Shown here: positions 32,789-42,395 of the stretch, piece after piece | How positions within the stretch are numbered: position 1 is the stretch's first letter | How the letters are laid out: each line of letters starts with the position of its first letter | DNA from: Periconia sp. R9002 | Taxonomy: Eukaryota > Ascomycota > Dothideomycetes > Pleosporales > Periconiaceae | Reading direction: 5' to 3' | Assembly: GCA_023627715.1 (NCBI GenBank) | Contig: JAMAHW010000022.1 | Span: 62,001 to 126,000, forward strand | DNA length: 64,000 nucleotides | The notes under the pieces: generated by a model | Told to the model about the DNA's origin: nothing | Database searches by the model: none | Seen by the model: only the letters and a program-made list of their open reading frames with translations | Translations under genes and position numbers: made by a program

Positions 32789-34469
32789 TGAATGACTCGC
32801 CCCCTCCTTCCCTTTTACTCGACTTCTAACACGGCCCTCTTGGGAAAGACGAATAACCCGCATCTTGTACTCTTGACACATCATCAACGGTATATCATGT
32901 AAGCGGTCGTTCGTTTGGTACCGGGAGCGGGCGGGTGTGTGATTCCGACAGGGAAGAGCGAGGCTCATTCTTCCTGCTGCGGATAGATGACGACGATGAA
33001 ATGGCGATGGCATATACGGTTGGGCGTCCCTGGCCTTCTTGCTGCGGATCTAGCGTGTGCGTGCGTGCGAGCGTGCGAGGTATACTGTTAAACGGGTCTG
33101 GCTTCATCCTTCCTGATGCTATGGCTTATTTTTCTCTCTCATCTTTGCGTCAGCTTCGAGGAATGAGATCCCCGCGCTGGGGAATATACACTGCTTTTTA
33201 GCATTATTTGGGGTTGTATTTTGTTGGTCGCTGGGAGGCGCCATCATCTTCATGCCCGGACTTTCTCGATCTGTCTATGTATTTGGGCTGCTGGGATCGG
33301 CCAGCGCCTGCTACTGCAATCAAGAATCTGATATCATCATGTGCATCTGCCTTTGTGAACGTTTTGCGTGGGGTGAGGTGAGGTGATGTCGTTGAAGTTG
33401 AGTGTGCTGACAAGGATCGTGAGGACCCACTCTGGTGGAGTCATGCCGTTCATCCCAACATGGCAAGTGCATGTGCCGAATGGGGATTTTTTTTTCTAAG
33501 CGACTGCTAAATACCATGATCCTGAACTTGTAATCAGATCGTCCATACTACACCTGGGCAAACATTCAAGATATGCATGTCGATATCGTCAGTAATGCCT
33601 CGAATCCGCGTCAAACATATCGGACCGCGATAATATCAAACACAATTGCCTACAGTGCACTCTTAGTTGTGCAGAGGATCTCTATATTGTACATAATTCT
33701 AGATGGATAAAGAATATCGACAGTGTGTTTTATTTTTATGGGAGCCAATTATGTGCGGCTTTTCTTTTAACGACTACCTATTTTGTATGAATGTTACTAT
33801 CATGCAAAGTAATGCGGTTGCAGCAGATCTCCTTATTGCACGTTGGTATTAACACGCGCTAGTGTATCCTCTCCAGTTTTTCTCAAAAGGAAAAGACGTA
33901 TTAAAAACCACGAAGTTGAATTTGATCCTCACAGAGTATCGCTACCCTGGGTATCGACACAGGTAGGGGTAACACTTGGTAACGTCCTCGGCCAAGACGG
34001 GCACACAGGCAACTGTATTAAAAACCATAAATCCCAATTCATTTTTTAGTGGGTGTGGTATTGCGGCCTTCTCGCGATGTGTGAAGTTGTTGTAGATTGA
34101 AATGCAAGTCGGCTTGGCGAGAATACAAAGTGTAGCTTTTTGGAGAAAATAAATTTTGCGCTCGCTGAGTACATGTCATCAAATCATGCATTCGCACGAG
34201 ATAATATTTCAGATTGCTAGAGAAAATGCATTAGATCCTTCGGGCCTGCACGCTCATCGAGGTATCCCCTAACATTCCGAGGTCCAAATAATGACATCAT
34301 CACTTTGCTCTATAAATTGACAATACCATCAACGAGTCAGAACCAAATCAAAAAAGGAGAATTGTGTTTACTACCATAATTGCAATATATACATCCTCGA
34401 TTAAAAAAAATAGAACATAAACAATTGCAAACAACAAACACAAAAACGCACCAAGACAAGCATTCCACC
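32789..34469. other. Intergenic, 1.7 kb
   Basis: No gene recognised. The part from about 33480 to 34340 is AT-rich, with a T-run at about 33488-33495. Contains the promoter of the DUF1772 gene at its right end (TATAAAT at about 34311). Confidence 0.45.
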
Positions 34470-35141
34470 ATGTCCGCCACCAGCATCATCCAAATAACCA
34501 GCATCTCCACTGCACTCCTGGCATCAGGCGGCATAGCAACACTATCCTTATTCGATATCCCCGAGCTCCAATCTCAGCCCGCGTCACGATCACTTCCACT
34601 CACAAGATGGCTCTTTAGTCGAGGATCCCACATCTTCCCCAGCGCCGCCATTCTTTCCAGCACGGGATTTGCATTCCTAGCGTACAATTCCGTCCCCCCT
34701 TCTTCCACCTCATCAGCATTCTCAACATTCCTACAGCACCTGACCCGCGGCGGACCTGTGAGCTTGTACGTCGCAGCCGCGGCATTCAGCGCGAGCATCG
34801 CGCCCATCACAATGCTAATTATGCTCCCCACAAACTTCAAGCTGATTGAGCTGAATGAGAAGCTCGGAGGCGCGAGGAGTGAAAAGAGCGCTGAGGCGAG
34901 GGAGGGTGGTGATGGTGGTGGTGGCAAGGCGCGCAGTGCGGAGGAGTCGGTGGATGGGAAGGGGGATGTTAGTCAGTGGACCGATTTGAGCAAGCCGCAG
35001 AGCCACACACGGCGCGAGTCATCAAAGGATGAGGATGAAGAGGTTAGGAGGCTTTTGGCGGTGTTTGGGTTCTGGAATAGCGTTAGGGCTGTTGCGATTG
35101 GGCTTGGAGGCGTGGTTGGGCTGGCTGCGGCTCCTGCTTAG
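34470..35141 (+). CDS. DUF1772 (anthrone-oxygenase-like) membrane protein
   Basis: Single exon, 223 residues. Start chosen at 34470 (MSATSIIQITSISTALLASG) because it sits directly before the first membrane helix; an in-frame ATG 90 bp upstream would add a polar, unlikely leader. Four hydrophobic segments: about 5-27, 53-71, 90-120 and 200-221, the four-helix layout of DUF1772. A hydrophilic loop of about 65 residues (Gly/Ser/Glu-rich, 132-190) between helices 3 and 4 is longer than usual. Some DUF1772 members are anthrone oxygenases of polyketide pathways, but there is no polyketide synthase nearby, so I infer no such role. Ends in FWNSVRAVAIGLGGVVGLAA. Confidence 0.75.
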   Translation: MSATSIIQITSISTALLASGGIATLSLFDIPELQSQPASRSLPLTRWLFSRGSHIFPSAAILSSTGFAFLAYNSVPPSSTSSAFSTFLQHLTRGGPVSLYVAAAAFSASIAPITMLIMLPTNFKLIELNEKLGGARSEKSAEAREGGDGGGGKARSAEESVDGKGDVSQWTDLSKPQSHTRRESSKDEDEEVRRLLAVFGFWNSVRAVAIGLGGVVGLAAAPA

Positions 35142-35994
35142 CTTGGTCGTGGGGTGATGAATCTTTGTATTTGTTCCTTGAATTGTATAAGATCATCCTC
35201 ATACACGAATACATACCTAGGTAGGTATGATACAAGTTTAGATTCGGTCCTACAGAGGGGTGACACGCCGGGAAGTCACATATCGGGAGGACTAATAGGT
35301 TTTACAAATTAGAAGCTCTACAACCTACGTAGTATATCTAGTATAGTTATCTAATTTGTAAATAACGCCTGGTACACTAGGTATCTTATATTAAACCTCC
35401 CGGCGTGTCACCCCTCTGTACATATCTACTGATTGTAGTTGACGAGGTGGGAAAAAACCGACTGAACTTATAAAACGTCATACATTTTTTTACAGCTTGT
35501 CATTCACATCTCCACTTGCCAAACAAAGAGAAGCCACATCGAAAGCCAATCAAAATAATCAAATTACATATCTCAAAACCCTGATTTGATCTATTGACAC
35601 TTTTTGCAAGCTAACCTAGTCCGGTCAACACTCATACTCAGCACCGGAAGCTGAACCATCCGCGCTTTGACCTCCACGCTTCTCCTCACTACACCACTCC
35701 ATTTGAGAAGCCACGGCGGCCCAAATCCGGTATGACGATCACGACTGAACGCAAACGGCAATTTTAAAGAGGGGAAATTGGTGGTGATCTTGCGCGGATG
35801 ATGTTGTATCCGGTTGCGGTCAGGAGGGGGAAGTGAAGAAATAGTACTATGAGGACAAAAGAAAGGGTTTGTCTGGCAGTCAAAAAGGGTCACAATTCCC
35901 GCCTACAATCTATTCAAATCGATATTTTGGTGCAGCTTTTACAGCATCGTATCCAAATATCTCATCAACTCTATTCTTATCATAATCACTAATC
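35142..35994. other. Intergenic with MITE
   Basis: Holds the 170-bp inverted-repeat element described separately, and the promoter of the GPI-anchored protein gene. No other gene seen. Confidence 0.5.
35251..35420. mobile_element. MITE with TA target-site ends (Tc1/mariner-like)
   Basis: A 23-bp perfect terminal inverted repeat: left arm 35251-35273 (begins TACAGAGGGGTGACACG), right arm 35398-35420 (its exact reverse complement, ending CACCCCTCTGTA). The outermost TA on each side fits a TA target-site duplication, so the element proper is CAGAGGGG...CCCCTCTG (35253-35418). A second inner inverted pair (TTACAAATTAG near 35304-35314 and CTAATTTGTAA near 35351-35361) lets most of it fold as one hairpin. 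No coding capacity, so it would need a transposase in trans. The family name is inferred from TA ends and size only. Confidence 0.8.
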
Positions 35995-37039
35995 ATGCGA
36001 TTCACCGCGGCTTCGTTAGCCCTCATGGGCACCGCTACTACACTGGCACAGAACGTGTCGGTGTGCGACAAATACACGACCGCCTTGTTGAAAGACAATA
36101 ATGCTACGAACCAATATACGTTGGTTACTCTGCTTGTCAACACCGTCGTTATCGGTACGTTGACCTAACAAACCAATCACTGTACTCTCAACTAACAAAG
36201 TCCAACAAGGTAACTACACAACGACACCAGCTCCCAAGAACGCCGTCCCAGGCATTCTCGCAAACGGAACCTTCAACAACGAAACCGTCAATCTCCTCCC
36301 CTACTTCGACGGCTCGCTGCTCTCTAGCAACCGCGGCGGCTCGTCGGGGGTCTCCATCAACTTCCTCGACGACGGCGGCGCAGAACCCCTCAAGAAGAAC
36401 CTCCCAGCGAACGGAAACACCTCAAACCAATAGTACGTACCTAACCCTCCTTCCTTTCACACACACACACCCAGTCTTCTAACAGGAAAAAGCACCCTCC
36501 TAACCCACCTCTACCAATTTTTCGGCGCCCTCCTCCAATGCAGCGCCTACAACACCACCTCCTCCTTCCCAGGCTACTCCGGGCACTCCATGGCGTCCTC
36601 ACACGCCTTCATGGCACTGTCCGCCAACGAAGTCGGCTACTTCATCCAGCAAGTCGGACTCGCCGCGACCTCATTCGGCGTCTCGCAAGACGACGTGACG
36701 GCCGTCGCGGACGCGCTCAACAAGCTCTTTGGATACAGGTGCAGCCCACCTACCGTAGTCATCCCCGACCAGGGCGAGACGTTGAATAGTATTTGCCAGG
36801 ACCAGACATGTCCGTTGGATCCGAATCCAAGGTGTGATCTTTATCCTATGAATGGGACGGTGGTTGAGCCCGCGCAGGTTGGTGGTGGGGGGAATGCGAC
36901 GGGCAATGGCACGACGAGTATGGGGAGTCCGAGTGCGACTGCGTCGGGTACGCCTAGTGTTGCATCGGGCGCGGCCAATCGCATGGGTGAGGGAGTGGTT
37001 GGGCTTCTTGGGGCGTTGGCTTTTGTTGTCGCTTTGTAA
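35995..37039 (+). CDS. GPI-anchored secreted protein, fungal family
   Basis: Exons 35995-36154, 36210-36432 and 36493-37039; 309 residues. Signal peptide MRFTAASLALMGTATTLAQ; mature start NVSVCDKYTTALLK. Conserved-looking blocks: LVTLLVNTVVIGNYTT, GSSGVSINFLDDGG, NQYTLLTHLYQFFGALLQCS, GHSMASSHAFMALSANEVGY, NKLFGYRCSPPTVVIPDQG and CQDQTCPLDPNPRCDLY. A Ser/Thr/Gly linker precedes a C-terminal hydrophobic tail (EGVVGLLGALAFVVAL), the pattern of a GPI signal. Many N-glycosylation sequons. It matches a widespread but uncharacterised ascomycete cell-surface family (from memory). The intron 2 acceptor is AAAAAG at 36492, chosen because it keeps NQYTLLTH in frame; the nearer CAG at about 36485 would create a stop codon. 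Confidence 0.82.
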
Positions 37040-38002
37040 GGAGTGTTGGTGATATCGTTTTGAGGGGGAATCTGAGGCACATTAAGAAGTAGTGATCTAC
37101 ACAATTCACGTAATGAATAGAAGTATTAAAGTGTCTTCTTTTTATAATTAATTAGTGTAATGAGTTATAGACTAGGTACAAAAAAGTAACATGAATCACA
37201 TTGCCAGGAAAACAAGGTTCCGAATGTATCGTAAGCAACTTTACTCGTTGATCTCAGATTAGAGGCGGTGTAGAGAGAACTGGAAAATTCAATTTAGGTG
37301 CTAAACCCAAGACTTCCCAACAAACTTTTAGATCGTACAATCATTACAAAAGCTCTCCTTCAAGCTATGAGGCTACGCTACACTGTTTTGGAAAGTGTAA
37401 GCACAGGTTAGAGATAATGCGCAAATACGATGCTGCGTATAGCTGAAGTCTGAGACTGATGATTAATATACAATTGTTGCGCGGCGTTGTGTCTTTTAAT
37501 TTTTCCTTTGGCAAACATTCCAGGAATAACAGTTGTATATCAGCCTGTCCAAACGACGCTCAAAACCCTTCCGAGTGTTGTAGACTTCCGGCAACAACTT
37601 CCGACCACTCGAGTGTTATGTATCAAGGTTGCTATCAGCGTTACATATCGTGCCATTTTCATCACTCCGCCGCTATAGGTTTACTTCGCGACCATCGTCT
37701 TTCTCGACCACGACCTCATCAGCTCCATCAACTCAAACAAACTCTATGAATGGCAGTGTTACAGTCCGATTTCAACTCTGCGTGAACTTGGAGTATCGAT
37801 CATCGCAGGCATCGAATACATCGAATGATCGAGCAGCGGGCGTGTTCTAGCTGCATTAATCTCACCGGTCTTTTATACATTAGATACAGAAAAATATGCG
37901 AGTACACAATGTTCTTAAAAGTTGCCTACCTATTAAAGGTGGTCTTTACTTCTTTCGAAAGAGAACAGTGCATGCTTTGTTGCTCCCGAAAACTACTCTG
38001 AA
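37040..38002. other. Intergenic, 963 bp
   Basis: No gene recognised; AT-rich. Includes the lipase promoter. Confidence 0.45.
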
Positions 38003-39484
38003 ATGTTTTTCTTACTCAATTGTTCTCTGGTGGCAACTCTGTTTGTCTATGCTACTGCATCACCAACACCTGGGTCTCAAGGGAACGAATATATGAACGT
38101 TGCAGGCCCGCGACCTGAGGTATCGAGTAGCTCTAGTATCGAGCAACCGACCATCTCTAGCACCGAGCCACCGACCACTTCAAGCAATGAACCCTCAACC
38201 ATTTCTGGCGCTCGAGCGTCGAGTAGTCTGAGCCCCCAGGCTCAGTCAGCTGTAGAAAATATATTGTCACAGCTACAAAATCCTCAACCCACGAGCATCC
38301 CACAAAGCAGCGAAGAAGTTTTTGATTATCTTCAGAGACGATACCAGTCCCAGGCCAACACCGGATTCGTTGGAAATGCTCTGGACTATGTTCTCAACGG
38401 TCTCTTTCCCAACGATTCCGGTCGTCAAGGGTATCTAGGCGCCACCCTCGATCAAGGTTCACAGGGAATCAATTCTTTCACAAACGACAACCCACCTCCT
38501 CCAGACACAATTTACCCCCAACAACAACCCAGTGATCCAGCCTTTTCGGTCAGTGAAGACGCTTTGCGATCAGCCATTTTTATTCCCGACACTTTTGATG
38601 CCAGCAATGCTCCCAACCCAGTTCTCCTTGTACATGGCACAGGCACTTATGGTGGCATCAGTTTCGAGGGAAACTTTATAAAGGTACTCCAGAATGACTC
38701 GTCTATCGGTCAAGTACTGTGGCTGAACATCCCAACCACTGCTCTTCAGGATGCTCAGATCAGTGCTGAATACATTGCTTACGGAATCAACTATGTCTCT
38801 TCTATCACTGGCCAGCAGGTTAATGTCATTGGTGCGTCACAAGCAAATCTGGATACTCAGTGGGCATTGAAATATTTTCAGTCGACTCGGAACTCAACTC
38901 GCCAACTTATATGCGTGTCACCCGCCTTTCACGGTACTTTAGTTGCAAATTTAATGGACGTTGGCACCGATGCCGGCATCATTCCTCAGGCACAGGCTGT
39001 TCTACAACAAGAATATAACGCAAATTTCGTACTTAGAGCTCGCCAAAATGGCGGGGACTCTGCGTACGTGCCAACAACGACTTTCTACTCTGCCTTTTTC
39101 GATGAGGCTGTGATTCCACAACAAAACCCTTTTGCGTCAGCATTCATTAAAGACGCGCGCGGTGTTGGCGTTTCTAACAACCAAGTCCAGAATTTCTGTG
39201 GAGCTGCCCCGGCTGGTGGGCTTCAAACCCACGAGTCGCTGCTTTACAACAACTTTGTCATCTCAATGTCAATCGCAGCGCTAAGACAAGGTAGACCGGT
39301 TCAGGCCAACGAGATTGATTTGGTTGCTGCTTGCGGAACGAATCCTTACCCACTACTGAATCTTGGTGATGTGCTTGAGACCGAATCAATTCTTGTTATC
39401 GCGTCGATCAACATGTTGGAATATATCGCAGCCGGAAATGGAAGTCTCGTTGAGCCACCACTTATGCCATACGCCACATATTAG
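38003..39484 (+). CDS. CALB-type lipase, secreted
   Basis: Single exon, 493 residues. Signal peptide MFFLLNCSLVATLFVYATAS. A Ser/Thr/Glu-rich segment follows (about 38-75), then an alpha/beta-hydrolase domain like Candida antarctica lipase B: FIPDTFDASNAPNPVLLVHG with oxyanion-hole HGTGTYGG (211-218), nucleophile Ser279 in NVIGASQANLDTQWALKYF, acid Asp367 in TTFYSAFFDEAVIPQ, and base His410 in GLQTHESLLYNN. All three catalytic residues are in place, so hydrolysis of esters or triglycerides is expected. Odd: the elbow reads G-A-S-Q-A-N where this family typically has a Trp before and Gly-Gly after Ser-Gln. The N-terminal extension of about 180 residues before the catalytic core is longer than in CALB. 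No introns. Confidence 0.88.
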   Translation: MFFLLNCSLVATLFVYATASPTPGSQGNEYMNVAGPRPEVSSSSSIEQPTISSTEPPTTSSNEPSTISGARASSSLSPQAQSAVENILSQLQNPQPTSIPQSSEEVFDYLQRRYQSQANTGFVGNALDYVLNGLFPNDSGRQGYLGATLDQGSQGINSFTNDNPPPPDTIYPQQQPSDPAFSVSEDALRSAIFIPDTFDASNAPNPVLLVHGTGTYGGISFEGNFIKVLQNDSSIGQVLWLNIPTTALQDAQISAEYIAYGINYVSSITGQQVNVIGASQANLDTQWALKYFQSTRNSTRQLICVSPAFHGTLVANLMDVGTDAGIIPQAQAVLQQEYNANFVLRARQNGGDSAYVPTTTFYSAFFDEAVIPQQNPFASAFIKDARGVGVSNNQVQNFCGAAPAGGLQTHESLLYNNFVISMSIAALRQGRPVQANEIDLVAACGTNPYPLLNLGDVLETESILVIASINMLEYIAAGNGSLVEPPLMPYATY

Positions 39485-40014
39485 GTGAGTTTCGCATGGA
39501 ATGCGCGACACTGGGGAGATGCTGATACCAATTGCAAGAAGTTTAACGTGCCTTCCTGCGTAGTGAGACACCCACGCCCAACGAATATAGTTATAATTTT
39601 ACAGGAACAGTTTTCTGTGGCGAATTCTAAATGTATCTAATCTGCTTTTCCAATGTACTGCGCCGCGCTAGCGGCATTTCTGATTGGTATAATGGATGTC
39701 AAGGTTGCTTTTCTTTTTGCGGTCCCGCTCGCTTGTGGACGGTTCATCTACCTCACCGGAGCCTACTCGCTCTCTGATCGAGCCCCTCAGCACACGAAAG
39801 TTCGCTTCAATTCTAGGGAGGATTCATGTTTTACGCTTAATCACCGCTGGTGCAATTTGTCACGTTGTCTTTCGTCAGAACAAGTCTCATCAACCTCTCG
39901 TTGCGCTGTAGGAAGGAAGCAGTGTAGACTAGATGTCACGATAATTTAGATAGCAGAATCACAAACTATCGTCAATTCATCCTAAGCACAGTTAGATTAA
40001 ACGGAGCAACAACG
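39485..40014. other. Intergenic, 530 bp
   Basis: A 98-codon frame at 39653-39949 is present but shows no homology I recognise, so I do not call it. Confidence 0.4.
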
Positions 40015-40484
40015 ATGACTTCTACTCCACTCCCCGCTGACACTCGCCGTGTAATATTCCACGCTTGCATTGTCGACATTCCCGGAAATCTTCAAGCACG
40101 CTTTCACACTCTAGGCAACGACTTTTCTTTGTACAGTCTAGGCAGACCTCTCCAATATCAACCGAGCCTAGGAGGCTACGACTACTCTCATATACCCGCA
40201 GATTTCGATTCTGAAAAGCCCTCGAGGCGATGGTTTATTTACGACTTCAACGTGAAGGGACCTTTCACGAAGGAACAGGTGCTAGAGCTGCCGCATGAGA
40301 TGTACAATGCGAGCAGGCAAAGCGACAAGTGGTAAATAGATGTATTCCAGCAATGATTTAATCTGCTAACTCCTCAAGGATCTTCGTTCCTAGGAATAAA
40401 TATATAGAAGAAGCAAAACGGAGGGCTTCCTCCTTTGTCTGGGGGGAGGGGGTAGAAACGAGCAAAAATAGCTTTCCGAGCTGA
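40015..40484 (+). CDS. Small protein of unknown function
   Basis: Not recognised. Exons 40015-40331 and 40379-40484 give 140 residues. The 47-bp intron has a GTAAAT donor, a CTAAC branch site (40365) and an AAG acceptor, and splicing extends ...SRQSDKW into IFVPRNKYIEEAKRRASSFV; without splicing the frame stops at 40335. Start context (CAACG before the ATG) is acceptable. Visible: VIFHACIVDIPGNLQARFHT, YDYSHIPADFDSEKPSRRWF and YDFNVKGPFTKEQVLELPHE. No signal peptide or membrane segment. A separate open frame at 40541-40909 in this gap may be a further exon: a donor at 40452 and an acceptor ending 40687 would join them in frame, giving a C-terminus ending GHKVWFVLADE; this alternative is weaker because the intron would be 236 bp. 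Confidence 0.5.
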
Positions 40485-40687
40485 GAAACATCTCATTTTG
40501 AATTGTTATTATTTCCATTGCGTGGCGTGAATGCCGATGCTTGCTAGAAATTCAAGGGCTCTCGGGAAGGGGTATCTACTCTGCAAGCTGGACGTGTCTC
40601 GTCGTCTGTACATGGCGTTATAACGAACGCCGCGGCCGTACATGCGCGCTGACCGGCATACCGAGAGGAGAGACATCAGGCAGCAAG

Positions 40688-40909
40688 ATGTTCCAGTGTC
40701 CTATAAGCCTAGCAGGCTGTTACCGCCTGCCTTTTGAGGAAGATTGCACGGCGCAGTATCGGTTGCCTTTGGAGAGGACAGAGGGCGGTCCCCTGTACAC
40801 AAGAGATAAGGGGGGTATTGTCAACGCTGAGCCACACGCGTTGATTCCGGTAGATCGAATCGCTGCAGACGTAGGCCACAAAGTTTGGTTTGTTCTCGCA
40901 GACGAATGA
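40688..40909 (+). CDS. Possible exon or small gene, unknown
   Basis: An open frame starting MFQCPISLAGCYRLPFEEDC and ending GHKVWFVLADE (73 codons). The composition looks protein-like, but the frame is short and has no recognised domain. It may be the last exon of the gene at 40015 (see that entry) or not coding at all. Confidence 0.25.
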   Translation: MFQCPISLAGCYRLPFEEDCTAQYRLPLERTEGGPLYTRDKGGIVNAEPHALIPVDRIAADVGHKVWFVLADE

Positions 40910-41081
40910 TCCGAATCATGCGCGGTATCAACACTAGAAGAGGGGGGAAATTAACATGAAGCGTCCTCGACGAAACACATAGGTAGATAAAGATCAGAAA
41001 ACCCACATTCTGCAAACACTACCTTGTTTTCCGGGGATGGTGGTGAATTAAAGATGAGGTGGTCCTAATATAACCAAAACA

Positions 41082-41831
41082 CTACTGACGTGGTAGATAA
41101 TGTACAAACCCATCCCCATCATACCGCTCATCCTCATCCATTTCGTAATCCTCGGGTCCATAATCATCACCTTCATACTCGTCGACGTCATATTCGTCAG
41201 TTCCGTACTTCTCATCTCCATGTCCCCCAGGCGTAGAAACGCCCGGGTCATACTGTTCAATCTTATAGTCAGGGAATTTATCCTCTTCATCGTTGTCCTC
41301 TTCGAGCATCTCGCAGCTCTCACTGTTCTCGTCGTCCCTTTTTCTCTTCTTGCCAATCTCACCGCTTACTTGGTTACCCTCTGCTTCGTCGACGTGTATT
41401 TCGTGTTCGTCCCTGTGCGGGTCAACCGTCATAACCTCAGCGACACTCCCTTCCCTCGTTTGAGCCCTTTTCATTACCTCTCCAAGCTCATCGTCTTCCA
41501 TCCCTGCAGCATCCCTCATCGCCATCTTCCCCTTCAACTTCGCCTCCCACGCCCCTTTCCTCTCCATTTTCGCCTTCTTCTCTTCCCACTCCGCCTCCCA
41601 TCTCTCCCTGCTCTTCTCCTCTGCCGCTTCCATTCTCTGCTGCATGACTCTGTCTCTTTGATCATAGTACCCCTTACACGACGCACACGCGAACTTCACG
41701 CTGATGTAGCAATCTCTGAATCCTTCGCCGCAGGGGAAAGTATGTACTTCGTTGTCGCACTTTTCGTACTGGTCTGGTTCTCGCGGGGAAACGTGGCCGC
41801 AGTACCAGTCTGTAAATACCCTGAAGCACAT
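41082..41831 (-). CDS. Cys/His N-terminal domain protein with acidic Tyr/Asp tail
   Basis: Single exon, 249 residues; unrecognised. The N-terminal 60 residues carry a set of metal-ligand-like residues: CFRVFTDWYCGH, YEKCDNEVHTFPC, RDCYIS and ACASCKGYY (Cys x7, His). A Glu/Lys/Arg-rich helix (65-110; EEKSRERWEAEWEEKKAKM) is predicted coiled coil. GKKRKRDDE (about 161) is a likely nuclear signal. The C-terminal about 60 residues are an Asp/Glu/Tyr-rich repetitive tail (DEYDVDEYEGDDYGPEDYEM). Such small Cys/His plus charged-tail proteins are common in Pezizomycotina and mostly uncharacterised; a nuclear zinc-binding role is inference only. The large antisense frame 41100-41873 is a shadow of this composition. 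Confidence 0.65.
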   Translation of the reverse strand: MCFRVFTDWYCGHVSPREPDQYEKCDNEVHTFPCGEGFRDCYISVKFACASCKGYYDQRDRVMQQRMEAAEEKSRERWEAEWEEKKAKMERKGAWEAKLKGKMAMRDAAGMEDDELGEVMKRAQTREGSVAEVMTVDPHRDEHEIHVDEAEGNQVSGEIGKKRKRDDENSESCEMLEEDNDEEDKFPDYKIEQYDPGVSTPGGHGDEKYGTDEYDVDEYEGDDYGPEDYEMDEDERYDGDGFVHYLPRQ

Positions 41832-42395
41832 TTTTTTGCTCTGGTGTGGTTGTGGTGGGCGCTCCTGGGTTAGCGGTGAAAGGTTGGTGTGATGATTGGT
41901 TCGTTAGGATGTGGTTGCGGGCGTTTTTTTTTTTTTTTTTTTTTTCTTTTTGCTTTGTTGGGAGAGATGGTTGGACGGCTTAGTTTGTGGCTTGTTTTGT
42001 GTTGCTCGACAGTGGGTTGTGGGATGATTTGGTGATGTTTCGGGGATGTGGTAGGAGTTGTTGATGACGGAACGATGTGCGGGATATTTGAGCGCTGTTT
42101 GAATTGTATCAACGAATTCCTGATAAATGGGAAGAGAAGAGCGATAGGATCAAGAATATATGGCAGCCATCGAACGACGATGGTGATTCATTAAGTTGGG
42201 AGAGTAATATTACTGATGCAGTGCAACCTATAGCTCGCACTACACTCGAGCATAATAATTAGTTTTCAAGTCACGCGAGAGTCCCGCAGATTTGGTGGTT
42301 GGAAGGTAGAAAGTTACATTTCCATGATGTTTATTGTCACTAGTCGTACGATTCCACCACAAAACGCCCAGACGCCCGTGTCGAAAATGTGTCCA
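41832..42395. other. Intergenic with poly-T tract
   Basis: 5' flank of the acidic-tail gene (-) and 3' flank of BUB3 (-). Contains a 22-base T run at 41924-41945, which reads as poly-A about 93-114 bp upstream of the minus-strand start, a typical nucleosome-excluding promoter element. Confidence 0.6.
41924..41945. repeat. Homopolymer T run (22 bases)
   Basis: Uninterrupted T tract; poly(dA:dT) upstream of the minus-strand gene starting at 41831. Likely promoter nucleosome-depleted element; its length may be imprecise because of sequencing. Confidence 0.8.

Noticed and set aside
34470..35141. DUF1772 gene as part of a polyketide gene cluster
   Set aside because: No polyketide synthase, P450, transporter or pathway regulator lies within the window near it.
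39653..39949. 98-codon plus-strand frame after the lipase
   Set aside because: A hydrophobic start resembles a signal peptide, but the rest is Cys/Arg/Ser-rich without motif and codon use is unlike its neighbours.
41100..41873. 257-codon plus-strand frame opposite the acidic-tail gene
   Set aside because: Leu/Val/Phe-rich translation is the antisense of the Glu/Lys/Asp-rich gene, not a real membrane protein.
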